Origin: JAOUEA01 sp035711865
Lineage (GTDB): Bacteria > Actinomycetota > UBA4738 > HRBIN12
Assembly: GCA_035711865.1 (NCBI GenBank)
Contig: DASTBT010000129.1
Location: 30,931-94,930 of the forward strand
Length of the DNA: 64,000 nucleotides
Reading direction: 5' to 3'
A model generated the notes under the pieces. That model was not told where the DNA came from, did not search any database, and saw nothing but the letters and a program-made list of their open reading frames with translations. Position numbers and translations under genes: made by a program. Numbering within the stretch: position 1 is the first letter of the stretch; each line of letters begins with the position of its first letter. Positions 25,501 through 34,347 of this stretch are shown here, one piece after another.

Positions 25501-28500
25501 TCAGACCAGCCGCCCCCTCGCGAGGGCCTCCGCCTCCCCGTGCATCGCTCGGCGTTCGTGCAACAGGGACGTGAGCTCCTCGACGGGGAGCGGCTCGGAG
25601 AAGAAGTAGCCCTGCCCCAGGTCGCAACGCAGCTCCAGCAGGCGCTGCAACTGGTCGGCGCGTTCGATGCCCTCGGCGACCGGCGTGAGATGAAGGATGC
25701 CTGCGAGCTTGATGACCGCTTCCGTCAGGGCCGGATCCTCCCCGTCACCGATCACCCCGTCGACGAAGGACTTGTCCACCTTCAGGATGTCGACGGGGAA
25801 CCTGCGGATGTAGTTCAGCGACGAATACCCCGTCCCGAAGTCGTCGACCGCTAGACGCACCCCGAGGCTCTTGAGCTGTCCGAGCCGCTCGATCGAGAGC
25901 TCCAGGTCGTGCATCATCACGCTCTCGGTGATCTCGAGGATCAGCGACCCAGGCTCGAGGCCCGTCGCTGCCAGGATCTCGCGGACCTCGCCGACGATCT
26001 CGGGTCTCGAGACCTGTCGAGCGGAGAGGTTCACCGCCATGTGCAGCGGCGGTTCGGCCGGGAAGTCTCGCTGAAGCTCGACCGCGGTCCGACAGGCCTC
26101 CCTCAGCACCCACCGGCCGATCTCGACGATCAGCCCGGTCTCCTCGGCGAGCGGGATGAACTCGAGAGGAGGCACGAGGCCGCGGACCGGATGGATCCAG
26201 CGGACCAAGGCCTCCACGCCCGCGATCCGCCCGGTCTCGAGCTCGATCACCGGCTGGTAGTGAAGCCGGTACTCCTCGTATTCGATCGCCCGCTGAAGGT
26301 CTGCCTTGAGCTCGAGTCGCTTGAGGGCCGTGTCGTGCATCGCCGGCTCGAAGACCTGGTACGTGCCCTTCCCCCGCTCCTTCGCCATGTACATCGCGAC
26401 GTCAGCATTGCGCAGCAGCTCCTCGACGCCGCCACCGTGTTCTCCGTCGATCGTGGCGATGCCCACCGAGGCCCGAACGAAGACCTCCTTGCCCTCGAGC
26501 GCGAAGGGCTCCTCGAACATCTGCATGATCCGGTCGGCCACGTCGACCGCCTGCACGCCGTCGTCGCCGTCCTCGAGCAGGATCGCGAACTCGTCGCCGC
26601 CGAGCCTCGCGGCGGTGTCGGCCGCGCGGAGACATCGGCGCAGCCTTCCTCCGACCTCCGCGAGCAGCTGATCGCCGGCGGCGTGCCCCAGCGAGTCGTT
26701 GATCGTCTTGAAGTCGTCGAGATCCATGAATAGCACCGAGATCGGCTCGTGGTCCCGCGCGTGCCGATCGATGGCGTGGGTGACTCGGTCGCGGAACAGG
26801 GCTCGGTTCGCGAGCGACGTCACGGAGTCGTGGAACGCCTGGTGTTCGAGTTGCTGCTCGAACCGCTTGCGTTCCGTCACGTCACGCACGTTCAGCACGG
26901 TGCCGCCGACGTTGGGGTCGTCCGCCTGGTACGAGAACAGGGTCTCCGTGGCGACGTACTCGCCTCGAGCGTGCCGCACTCGGAGCTCGACGATCATCGA
27001 GTCGTGGCCGTTCTCGTGGTGCGCCTCCATGCCCTGCACGGTCCTGCCTGCGTCGTCGGGATGCACGAGGTCTGAGAACCGTGTCCCCTCGAGACGTTGT
27101 GGGTCGTATCCGAGCACGCGCGCGACGGCGGGACTGATGTAGCTGATGACCGTGTCGTGATCGACCACGCAGACGACGTCGGAGGAGTTACTCACGAGCG
27201 ACGCGAACCGAGCCTCGCTCTGCTGCCGGAGCAGGTTGCGCGTCAACGCCGCCGATTCGAGCGCGAGAGCCACCTGCGTGCTCAGAGCGGTCAGGGAGTC
27301 GACGAGCGAGCGGTCCATCTCCTCGGGCGTGGCGACCACCATCAACCCTCGGAGCTCGCCGAGCACGAACAACGGCGCGGTGAAGACCGATCCTTCCTCG
27401 CGGCGGACCAGGAAGAGGTCGCTCACGAGGGTGCTCTCGTACGTCCTTGCCACGAACGCCTCGTTGGCACGGAGCAGGTCGCGCTTCCACTCGGGGAACA
27501 GCGACAAGCTGAATCGGGAGCCGCTCGCGTCGAGGGCTCCGGAGGATGCCATCACCACGAAGCGCTCCGGTCGCTGCGGCGAGTCGCACATACGCACCGC
27601 CGCGTCGGTTCCGGCGAGCGCCGAGATCGCATCGATCGCGGCCCGATGGATGCCATCCTGGTTCGTCGCCGTCGCGAGCTTGGCGCCGGCCCCTCGCAGC
27701 GCCATCTCATAAGCGGCGGAACGTTCCTGCGCCCGGGCCAAGCCCCACATGCGGGCGACCACCAAGAGGAAGAGCACGATCGTGGCGTCGACCAGCACGC
27801 CGATCCCTCGGTCGCCCGAACCCGGCAGCACCTGGAGCGCGATCATCGACGGGGCGATCAGCGACGCCGCTGCCAGGAGTACCAGGCGGAGCGATCCCAG
27901 CACACGATCGTCGGTCGCCGGCTCGGTCAGGCTCTTCATCGACGGGTGCATCGCCGCCAACCCGATCAGCACGGCGCCGGTCGCGGCGCCGAACGCGGTG
28001 AGCTGTTCGGCCCGGTCGCCGAACGAGGCCATGGTCGTGGCCACGATCATGGCTGCGGAATGCGCGATCGCGACCGACGCCAGAGCCGCCACCAGCGCCC
28101 ACAGCGCCGCGGTTCGCGGCCGCGGTGTGATGGCGAGCCGAACGGCCACGCCGACCATGCAGAGGTCGAAGAGTTGGCTCGTGAGCGCGAGCGCTCGCTC
28201 GTCGAGCGGGATCCGGGGAGCCGTCATGGACGGTTCGAGCAGCGCGACCCAGGCGACCGTTCCGACGCCCACCGCGACCGTGAATGCATCGATCGCGCCG
28301 GCTCGATCGGATCCATCGCATCGAATCCGCACGATCGTCAACGTGGCCCCGATGAGCAGCATCGGTGCGGCGAGCGATGACCATGCGATCACCTCGGCCG
28401 TCGCACCCGTATGCCGGATCGACGACGGAAGGGCCTCCAAGAGGGTCGGGGCCTGGAGCGAGACGATCGCGGCTCCGAGCAGCACCCAGATCCACCTGCG

Positions 28501-28647
28501 GCTCGGCCGGTAACGGTGCACGCCGGCCACCACCGCGATCGCGGCCACCGCCCCGAGCGCGGCGCCGACCTGCCAGGCGGCGGCGCCGGCCAACGCGGTG
28601 GCTGCGCCGGCGACCGGGGCCAGCACGAACCACAGGTTCCGAGACAT
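25501..28647 (-). CDS. Membrane GAF-PAS-GGDEF-EAL cyclic-di-GMP protein
   Basis: This 1048-residue signalling protein begins with about 8-9 membrane helices (to ~330), then a GAF-like domain (~345-500), a PAS domain (~505-620; SYISPAVARVLGYDPQRLEG), a GGDEF domain with intact LGGDEFAIL, and an EAL domain starting at GVEALVRW with AVNLSARQ, EITESVMM and VDDFGTGYSSL metal/catalytic segments present. Both cyclase and phosphodiesterase halves look intact. ATG 28647 (MSRNLWF) was picked as the start of the membrane region; over 500 codons of open frame further upstream are antisense to the next gene. Stop is 48 bases upstream of the PBP4 start. Confidence 0.92.
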   Translation of the reverse strand: MSRNLWFVLAPVAGAATALAGAAAWQVGAALGAVAAIAVVAGVHRYRPSRRWIWVLLGAAIVSLQAPTLLEALPSSIRHTGATAEVIAWSSLAAPMLLIGATLTIVRIRCDGSDRAGAIDAFTVAVGVGTVAWVALLEPSMTAPRIPLDERALALTSQLFDLCMVGVAVRLAITPRPRTAALWALVAALASVAIAHSAAMIVATTMASFGDRAEQLTAFGAATGAVLIGLAAMHPSMKSLTEPATDDRVLGSLRLVLLAAASLIAPSMIALQVLPGSGDRGIGVLVDATIVLFLLVVARMWGLARAQERSAAYEMALRGAGAKLATATNQDGIHRAAIDAISALAGTDAAVRMCDSPQRPERFVVMASSGALDASGSRFSLSLFPEWKRDLLRANEAFVARTYESTLVSDLFLVRREEGSVFTAPLFVLGELRGLMVVATPEEMDRSLVDSLTALSTQVALALESAALTRNLLRQQSEARFASLVSNSSDVVCVVDHDTVISYISPAVARVLGYDPQRLEGTRFSDLVHPDDAGRTVQGMEAHHENGHDSMIVELRVRHARGEYVATETLFSYQADDPNVGGTVLNVRDVTERKRFEQQLEHQAFHDSVTSLANRALFRDRVTHAIDRHARDHEPISVLFMDLDDFKTINDSLGHAAGDQLLAEVGGRLRRCLRAADTAARLGGDEFAILLEDGDDGVQAVDVADRIMQMFEEPFALEGKEVFVRASVGIATIDGEHGGGVEELLRNADVAMYMAKERGKGTYQVFEPAMHDTALKRLELKADLQRAIEYEEYRLHYQPVIELETGRIAGVEALVRWIHPVRGLVPPLEFIPLAEETGLIVEIGRWVLREACRTAVELQRDFPAEPPLHMAVNLSARQVSRPEIVGEVREILAATGLEPGSLILEITESVMMHDLELSIERLGQLKSLGVRLAVDDFGTGYSSLNYIRRFPVDILKVDKSFVDGVIGDGEDPALTEAVIKLAGILHLTPVAEGIERADQLQRLLELRCDLGQGYFFSEPLPVEELTSLLHERRAMHGEAEALARGRLV

Positions 28648-28795
28648 CTCTCGCTGTATCGGTTTCGTTCCGAGATACCTGACTACCCGTGCTGGGGTAG
28701 TGCCCCCGTCATCCGAGGAAGGTCCCGCAGCTCCAGGATGTGGAATGAGAGAACCCGCCAGGGGATCGGTCGCTGCCTCGGTGATGGGCCGCCGG

Positions 28796-28801
28796 TAGAC
28801 T
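28796..28801 (+). promoter_or_regulatory. -10 box of the aminotransferase gene
   Basis: TAGACT at 28796-28801 would start transcription near 28808, giving a leader of about 65 nt before GTG 28873. The rest of the 225-bp space between the GGDEF-EAL gene and this one shows no tRNA or riboswitch that I can recognise. Confidence 0.4.
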
Positions 28802-28872
28802 CCCGTCACGCGGGTGAGCTGGTGGCCGGGACACGGGCCGCACTCTCGTCGACCCACGAAGGAGGGACACAG

Positions 28873-30231
28873 GTGAGGACGATCGATCGTTCCCGTGTTG
28901 CCGAACTGATGGAGCGGGAGCGTTCCGTCTTCCGTGAGCGCCACGTCCGTAGCGGGCAGCTGTCTGAAGAAGCCAAGGGGTCGTTGTTGTTCGGCGTACC
29001 GATGAACTGGATGACGCGCTGGCCTGGCGACCATCCCGTGTTCGTCGACCGGGCCGAAGGGGCTCGGTTCTGGGATGTCGACGGCAACGAGTTCGTCGAC
29101 TTCTGCCTGGGTGACACCGGTGGCATGGCCGGGCATGCGCCGAAGATCGCCGTCGACGCGATCGCGGAGCAGGCGGCGAAGGGCATCACCTTGATGCTGC
29201 CGACCGAAGATGCCACCTGGGTGGGAAACGAGATGACGCGCCGGTTCGGGGTGCCGTACTGGCAGTTCACGCTGACCGCGACCGACGCGAACCGATCCGT
29301 GATCCGATGGGCCCGCGAGATCACCCGGCGCCCGAAGGTCGTCGTGCACAACTGGTGCTATCACGGCTCGGTCGACGAGACCTTCGCGACGATCGGTCCC
29401 GGCGGCGCGACCACGGCCCGAGAGGGCAACATCGGCAAGCCGGTGCCGCTCGAGGAGACGACCCGCGTCGTGGAGATCAATGACCTCGAGGGTCTCGAAG
29501 CGGCCCTGGCCCACGGCGACGTTGCGGCGTGCCTGTTCGAGCCGGCGCTCACGAACATCGGCATCGTGCTGCCCGACCCCGGCTACCACGAGGCCGTCAG
29601 AGAGCTCTGCTCCAGGTACGGGTCCTTGCTGATCATCGACGAGACGCACACGATCAGCGCCGGTCCGGGCGGGTGTACGAACGCGTGGGGCCTGCAACCC
29701 GACTTCGTCACGATCGGGAAGACGCTGGGCGCCGGCATCGCGAGCGGTGCGTATGGCATGAGCGAGGAAGCATCGCGCCTCGTCTACGAGCACACCGACT
29801 GGAAGAACGCCGATGTGGGCGGCGTGGGCGGCACACTCGCGGGCAACGCCCTCTCGCTCGCGGCGATGCGCGCGACCCTCGGCCAGATCATGACCGACGA
29901 AGCGTTCGAGCGCATGATCGGGCTCGGCGAGCGGTTCGAGCAGGGGGTTCGCGATGTGATCGAGTCGCGTGAGCTCCCGTGGCACGTGGTTCGCCTGGGC
30001 TGCCGCGTCGAATACCTGTTCCGCCCCGACCCGGCTCGCGACGGCGCCGAGGCCGCGGCCGGTCAGGACGAGCAGGTCGACCCCTACATCCACCTCTTCC
30101 TGTTGAACCGAGGCGTCCTGATGACCCCGTTCCACAACATGGCCCTGATGTCGCCCGCGACCACGGCCGAGGACGTCGATCGGCACACCGAGGTCTACGC
30201 CGACATGTCCGACGAGCTGATCGGTGGGTGA
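28873..30231 (+). CDS. Class III PLP aminotransferase (GSA-aminomutase-like)
   Basis: This 452-residue PLP enzyme of the ornithine-aminotransferase fold is closest in pattern to glutamate-1-semialdehyde aminomutase-like proteins. PLP-binding features: VVVHNWCYHGSVDE (aromatic cofactor stack), LLIIDETHT (Asp contacting the pyridine nitrogen) and TIGKTLGAGIASGAYG (Lys Schiff base). The N-terminus MNWMTRWPGDHPVFVDRAEG belongs to a subgroup commonly labelled simply 'aspartate aminotransferase family'. It is probably not HemL, since no haem genes are near. GTG 28873 is preceded by AGGAGGG. It converges with serC. Confidence 0.82.
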   Translation: MRTIDRSRVAELMERERSVFRERHVRSGQLSEEAKGSLLFGVPMNWMTRWPGDHPVFVDRAEGARFWDVDGNEFVDFCLGDTGGMAGHAPKIAVDAIAEQAAKGITLMLPTEDATWVGNEMTRRFGVPYWQFTLTATDANRSVIRWAREITRRPKVVVHNWCYHGSVDETFATIGPGGATTAREGNIGKPVPLEETTRVVEINDLEGLEAALAHGDVAACLFEPALTNIGIVLPDPGYHEAVRELCSRYGSLLIIDETHTISAGPGGCTNAWGLQPDFVTIGKTLGAGIASGAYGMSEEASRLVYEHTDWKNADVGGVGGTLAGNALSLAAMRATLGQIMTDEAFERMIGLGERFEQGVRDVIESRELPWHVVRLGCRVEYLFRPDPARDGAEAAAGQDEQVDPYIHLFLLNRGVLMTPFHNMALMSPATTAEDVDRHTEVYADMSDELIGG

Positions 30232-30243
30232 GCTCGAAGCTCG

Positions 30244-31338
30244 TCAGTGCGAGGAGGCGAACGTGGCCATGAACCCGGCCAGCGCCTCGACCCCCTCGAT
30301 CGGCATCGCGTTGTAGATGCTCGCACGGATGCCGCCGACGCTGCGGTGTCCCTTGAGCCCGGCGAGGCCCCGCTCGGCCGCCTGAGCGACGAACCGAGCG
30401 TCGAGGTCGTCGCCGGAAAGGCGGAAAGTCACGTTCACGATCGATCGGGAGCCGGGATCCGCGTGTCCGGCGTAGAAGCCGTCGCTGTCATCGATCGCGT
30501 CGTAGAGCAGCGCGGCCTTCGCCGTGGCACGTCGCTCCTGCTCGGCGAGGTCCTCCACCTGATCGCGCAGCCAACGGGTCACGAGCATCAAGACGTAGAT
30601 CGCGAACACCGGGGGCGTGTTGAACAGCGAGTCGTTCTCGACGAACGTGCGGTAGTCGAGCATGGTCGGCAGCCCAGCCGGGGCACGCTCGAGCAGGTCG
30701 TCGCGCACGATCACGACCGTGACCCCGGCGGGACCGAGATTCTTCTGGGCCCCGGCGTACAGCAATCCGATGGGGGCGACGTCGATCGGCCGCGACAGCA
30801 GGTCCGACGATGCATCTGCCACGATGGGCACACCCGGCGGCGCGGGGGGAATGACGGGCCACTGGACGCCTTCGATCGTCTCGTTCGTCGTGACGTGCAG
30901 GTAGACGGCGTCGGGCGAGGCCGACCACTCGTGAGGATCCGGCACACGGCGGGATCCTTCGTCGCCCCCGCTCCAGGCGACACGGACGGAGCCTTCCTTC
31001 CCGGCCTCGCGGACGGCCTTCGCGCTCCATGACCCGGTCACGACGTATTCGGCGGTGCCTCGGGAGCCGCGGAGCAGATTCATGGGAGCCATCGAGAACT
31101 GCTGGGTCGCGCCACCTTGGCAGAACACGACGTGGTGGCTCGCCGGCACGTCGAGCAGCCCTCGCAGGTTGGCTTCGGCTTCTTCGATCACGTCGCCGAA
31201 CCAAGCGCTGCGGTGAGAGATCTCGAGCGGGGAGATGCCGACGCCCGGCAGCGAGACGAGCTCACGACGGACCTGCTCGAGCACCGTCAGGGGCAACATC
31301 GCCGGCCCCGGAGCGAAGTTGACGACTCGGTCGCTCAT
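30244..31338 (-). CDS. serC: Phosphoserine aminotransferase
   Basis: SerC transaminates 3-phosphohydroxypyruvate with glutamate in serine synthesis. The protein is 364 residues. The N-terminus VVNFAPGPAMLPLTVLEQ, the substrate-binding ISPLEISHRS and HVVFCQGGATQQFSMAPMN, and the PLP lysine in YAGAQKNLGPAGV are classic for SerC. The ending GGIRASIYNAMPIEGVEALA is also canonical. ATG 31338 (MSDRVVNFAPGP) fits the family start. serA and serB are not in the window. Confidence 0.96.
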   Translation of the reverse strand: MSDRVVNFAPGPAMLPLTVLEQVRRELVSLPGVGISPLEISHRSAWFGDVIEEAEANLRGLLDVPASHHVVFCQGGATQQFSMAPMNLLRGSRGTAEYVVTGSWSAKAVREAGKEGSVRVAWSGGDEGSRRVPDPHEWSASPDAVYLHVTTNETIEGVQWPVIPPAPPGVPIVADASSDLLSRPIDVAPIGLLYAGAQKNLGPAGVTVVIVRDDLLERAPAGLPTMLDYRTFVENDSLFNTPPVFAIYVLMLVTRWLRDQVEDLAEQERRATAKAALLYDAIDDSDGFYAGHADPGSRSIVNVTFRLSGDDLDARFVAQAAERGLAGLKGHRSVGGIRASIYNAMPIEGVEALAGFMATFASSH

Positions 31339-31380
31339 CGGGTCAAGGCTACCGGGCGCCATCCGGGCTTCCCGTGCGGG

Positions 31381-31854
31381 TCATGCGCCGGGCTTGAACA
31401 CCATGAGATACAGGATCACGAGCAGTCCGATCGCGCCCGAAGCGGCGGTGATCGCGGTGGCCGGGCCGTCGAGCACCGTCCGAAGGTCGTCGTCATCGAG
31501 CGTGTAGGAACCGTCGGACCACCGGGTGCACCCCTCGCGCAGGCGCTTCATGTGTGGCGTGGCCACCAACGACATCAGGGCCGTGAGCACGAGCAGCAGC
31601 AGCAGGGAGACGAGGAGCCACAGATCGGCGAAGAGCGAGCCGTCGATGCCGGCCGAGACGCCGCCGAGCAGCAGCAGGCCGAACGAGACGTACATCGGCA
31701 TCACCGTTCGCTTCGACGTTTCGCACCACTCCAGGATGCGGTCACGGTCGGCCCCGACCGAGCGCACCGCGAGCATCGCCCACATCGACACGCCATGCGT
31801 CACGAGGAAGCCGGCGACCCCGACCAGATGCACGAAGACCCAGAACCGATACAT
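31381..31854 (-). CDS. Four-helix membrane protein A (paralog of 32960-33439)
   Basis: This 157-residue protein has four hydrophobic helices and a conserved layout with the gene at 32960-33439: MYR(F/Y)WV start, HGVSM in helix 1, R..(V/R)MPMY in helix 2, TALMSLVA in helix 3 and a KPG C-terminus. It resembles small predicted membrane proteins of the DUF2269 kind, a tentative match. The His in helix 1 (VHLVG, then THGVSM) could in principle ligate haem, but no motif proves this. It is divergent from the USP-Rieske gene with 97 bp between starts. Confidence 0.7.
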   Translation of the reverse strand: MYRFWVFVHLVGVAGFLVTHGVSMWAMLAVRSVGADRDRILEWCETSKRTVMPMYVSFGLLLLGGVSAGIDGSLFADLWLLVSLLLLLVLTALMSLVATPHMKRLREGCTRWSDGSYTLDDDDLRTVLDGPATAITAASGAIGLLVILYLMVFKPGA

Positions 31855-31922
31855 GGCCGCAGGATACGGGTCACGTGGTGTGAGTCTCTGGGCGACCAGG
31901 TGTCGGTGACGCGGGGGCGCGG

Positions 31923-31944
31923 TAGCGTGCGAAGCTCGAGGAGG
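31923..31944 (+). promoter_or_regulatory. -10 box and Shine-Dalgarno that fix a CTG start
   Basis: TAGCGT at 31923-31928 is a -10 candidate, and GAGGAGG at 31938-31944 is a near-perfect ribosome-binding site seven bases before CTG 31952. No ATG, GTG or TTG exists in this frame between there and residue 22 of the conserved domain, so the site is the main argument for the CTG start. Confidence 0.6.
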
Positions 31945-31951
31945 TCTCACC

Positions 31952-32956
31952 CTGGCGTACAAGCGGATCCTGTTCGGCACCGATGGCACCGCCCGAGCTG
32001 CGGCGACGAGCCATGTGGCCGTCGCGCTGGCGAAGGCCGGGAAGGCCGAGCTGGTCGTGGCCCACGTCTGGGAGCGTCCCGAGGCCGCCCGACAGGTGCT
32101 CGACGAGGCGGTGGCCGCCGCGCAAGACGCCGGCGTGAAGAAGGTCACGGGAGAACTGCACGGGGGCCGTTCGCCTGCCGACGTCCTCATCGAGCTCGCC
32201 GAGTCGCGGGACGTCGGACTGGTCGTCGTGAGCGGGGGGCGCAGCGCGACCGAGCTCGGGCCGACCGCAGACCGACTCTCCCATCGGTCGCCTCGCGACC
32301 TGCTGATCGCGATGGACACCGAACGGGGAGACGGCCATCGCCTCTACCGCCGGGTGCTGATCGCGACCGACGGATCCGCCACGGCCGACCGTGCCGCTCG
32401 CAAGGGTTACGATCTCGCGGCCTCGATCGGTGCCCCCGTGACGCTCGTGTTCGTGGGACACCCCGCGACCGGGAAGCTCGTCACAGACGATACCGTCGCT
32501 GTCTACGGGGCCGACGTCGAGTCCGAGATCGTGCTCCGGCAGGGTGAGCCGGCGGAGGAGATCCTCGGGGTCGCACGCGAGATCGGCGCCGATCTGATCG
32601 TGGTCGGGAACAAGGGCATGACCGGCGCGAAGCGGTTCATCCTCAACCCGGTTCCCGAGCAGGTCGTCGACCTCGCCGACCGCGACGTGCTCGTCGCTCG
32701 CACGATCGCGCAGGTGGCGTCGGAGCTCGAGCCCGGCGAGGGAGGCATCCTCGTGCAGGCCGGGGAGCGGCTCGCTGCGTTCATGGACGAGGGCGGCGAG
32801 ATGCATCTGATGTCGGCTCGGTGCACGCATATGGGATGCACCGTGGCATGGAGCGCCGCCGATCACGTGTTCGAATGCCCCTGCCACGGATCGAGGTTCG
32901 GGCCGATGGGCGAGGTCGTGAACGGACCGGCCGCCAGGCCCTTGCCACCGGCCTGA
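31952..32956 (+). CDS. Universal stress protein tandem fused to a Rieske [2Fe-2S] domain
   Basis: This 334-residue soluble fusion has two USP domains (about 1-110, starting AYKRILFGTDGTARA, and 115-250, starting YRRVLIATDGSATADRA) followed by a C-terminal Rieske domain (about 258-334) with both binding boxes: CTHMGC and CPCHGSRFG. The Rieske part resembles those at the end of FAD-dependent DadA-like oxidoreductases. In the second USP domain the ATP loop reads GNKGMTG but ends in Asn-Pro where ATP-binders have Gly-Ser, so nucleotide binding may be changed; domain 1 is more degenerate. Start CTG 31952 is inferred: the USP fold requires it, a GAGGAGG site sits 7 bases upstream, and the nearest standard in-frame start (GTG 32015) would delete the first beta strand. 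Confidence 0.82.
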   Translation: MAYKRILFGTDGTARAAATSHVAVALAKAGKAELVVAHVWERPEAARQVLDEAVAAAQDAGVKKVTGELHGGRSPADVLIELAESRDVGLVVVSGGRSATELGPTADRLSHRSPRDLLIAMDTERGDGHRLYRRVLIATDGSATADRAARKGYDLAASIGAPVTLVFVGHPATGKLVTDDTVAVYGADVESEIVLRQGEPAEEILGVAREIGADLIVVGNKGMTGAKRFILNPVPEQVVDLADRDVLVARTIAQVASELEPGEGGILVQAGERLAAFMDEGGEMHLMSARCTHMGCTVAWSAADHVFECPCHGSRFGPMGEVVNGPAARPLPPA

Positions 32957-32959
32957 GGG

Positions 32960-33439
32960 TCAGAACGTCTGACCGGGCTTGGTGACCATCAGCCAGATGA
33001 TGATCGCGAGCCCACCGACCCCGATCGCCGTGATCAGATGTACCTTCGGCGAGTTCACGAGCTCATCGAGCTCTTCGTCGCTCGTTCGGGGCACGCCCGA
33101 CGGTCGCATCGCACAGGCGGCCGTGATGCGCTGGAAGTAGGGCTTCGCGATCAACGTCATCAGCGCGGTGGTCGCCACGAGCACCACGATCGAGATCCAG
33201 ATCCACCAGTCGTCGAGCCACTTGCCCTGGTAGCCAGCGACGGCTCCCGACACGAACAGCACGACGAGCGCGACGTACATCGGCCGGGTCGTCGTGCCCG
33301 AGAACGTGATCGTGTCGGCGATCCGCTCCCGGTCGAGGTCGAGCGTCCGCAGACGGTAGAGCGCGAACATCGAGACGCCGTGCGCCAGGAGGAAGGCGGC
33401 GATACCGAGGATGTGCAGCACGACCCAGTAGCGATACAT
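32960..33439 (-). CDS. Four-helix membrane protein B (paralog of 31381-31854)
   Basis: This 159-residue paralog of the membrane protein at 31381-31854 shares the MYRYWVVLHI start, HGVSMFAL in helix 1, RPMYVALVVLFVSG and ALMTLIAKP, and the MVTKPG end. Four hydrophobic helices are expected, with a polar loop of ~40 residues before the last helix (PRTSDEELDELVNSPKVHLI). Function is unknown. It converges with the USP-Rieske gene, the stops being only three bases apart, so the three genes form a compact conserved-looking group. Confidence 0.7.
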   Translation of the reverse strand: MYRYWVVLHILGIAAFLLAHGVSMFALYRLRTLDLDRERIADTITFSGTTTRPMYVALVVLFVSGAVAGYQGKWLDDWWIWISIVVLVATTALMTLIAKPYFQRITAACAMRPSGVPRTSDEELDELVNSPKVHLITAIGVGGLAIIIWLMVTKPGQTF

Positions 33440-33475
33440 CGCGCGGGAGCATACCGAGTGGGGCTCGGACGGTGC

Positions 33476-34321
33476 CTAGCCCCTGGCGAGCGGGCGGGTC
33501 AGGCACGTCGGCCCGCCGTCGCCCTTGCGAGAGATCTCGTTCCCCGTGAACGTCCGCACGTCGACGCCCGCCGCTTCCATCCGGCGGCGGGTCTCGGGGT
33601 TGCCCTCCAACGCCAGGGCCACACGCGGGGCCAGCGCGAGCACGTTGGCACCCTGTGAGTCGAACTCCTCGTCGGGAACCTCGACGAGGGCGACGTCGCG
33701 GTCGTTGAGGATCTCGATCAGGCGCACGGGCACCATGGGGCGGAAGACGACCGCCAGATCTCGATCCAACGGGGAGATGAACGACATCAGGTGCAGGCAC
33801 GCGCCTGGGCCTCGGGAGTACGGCAGGTCGAACGACAGCACGTCGACGTCGGCGAGGGATCCCCGGATGTGCTCGATGCCCGCGTCGTTCGTCCGGAAGC
33901 CGCGACCCACCAGGAGCGTGCGTTCGTCGAGCCAGAACATGTCACCACCGTCCGCCGTCGCGGGGTCGCCCAACGAGCCGAGCACCGGGAACCCTGCCGC
34001 GGCGAGGTCGGTCGCGACCGCGGCGGGCTCCGCTTGCCTGCCGGGCTTGCCCGATCGCAGCAGGATCAGTCCACGGTCGGTCGGCAGCGTGGGGTCATAC
34101 GCGTAGATCGCATCGGGGTCGCCGGGCACGTCGGTCGCGGCGTCGAGCACCTCGGCTCCGACCGCTTCGAGTGCTTCACGGAACGCCGCGTGCTCTTCGA
34201 CGGCCCTGCCGGGATCGGGAGCCGCTCGCCAGGCGTAGTCGCGCCACGCCTTCATCGCCTCGGTCGTCGGAGAGCGAACGTAGACGCGCCGAAGGGTTCC
34301 GACGGCGTCCTGGATGGCCAT
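33476..34321 (-). CDS. Arginine deiminase/DDAH-family amidinohydrolase
   Basis: This 281-residue protein has the five-bladed pentein fold, like dimethylargininase. The catalytic Cys is in GGPTCLTRPL near the C-terminus, the His in GACLHLMSFI, and an acidic substrate-binding region in YAYDPTLPTDRGLILLR and ADGGDMFWLDERT. It should cleave the guanidinium group of arginine or methylarginine to citrulline plus an amine or ammonia; arginine deiminase proper is usually longer (~400 residues), so a DDAH-like role is favoured. Start ATG 34321. It lies 26 bp after the stop of the receiver-like gene, in the same direction. Confidence 0.85.
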   Translation of the reverse strand: MAIQDAVGTLRRVYVRSPTTEAMKAWRDYAWRAAPDPGRAVEEHAAFREALEAVGAEVLDAATDVPGDPDAIYAYDPTLPTDRGLILLRSGKPGRQAEPAAVATDLAAAGFPVLGSLGDPATADGGDMFWLDERTLLVGRGFRTNDAGIEHIRGSLADVDVLSFDLPYSRGPGACLHLMSFISPLDRDLAVVFRPMVPVRLIEILNDRDVALVEVPDEEFDSQGANVLALAPRVALALEGNPETRRRMEAAGVDVRTFTGNEISRKGDGGPTCLTRPLARG

Positions 34322-34347
34322 CCGGACCGGCCGCGACGCCGCCGCCG

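Noticed and set aside
28648..28872. Possible riboswitch or tRNA in the gap before the aminotransferase
   Set aside because: No cloverleaf, conserved riboswitch core or T-loop sequence could be found by eye; only a -10 and ribosome-binding site are supported.
28648..30186. 513-codon upstream extension of the GGDEF-EAL gene
   Set aside because: It is antisense to a well-conserved aminotransferase and shows no domain; the membrane region begins at Met 28647.
30232..30243. Short GAGC/GCTC palindrome between aminotransferase and serC as a terminator
   Set aside because: Only four base pairs, with no T-run; too weak to list.
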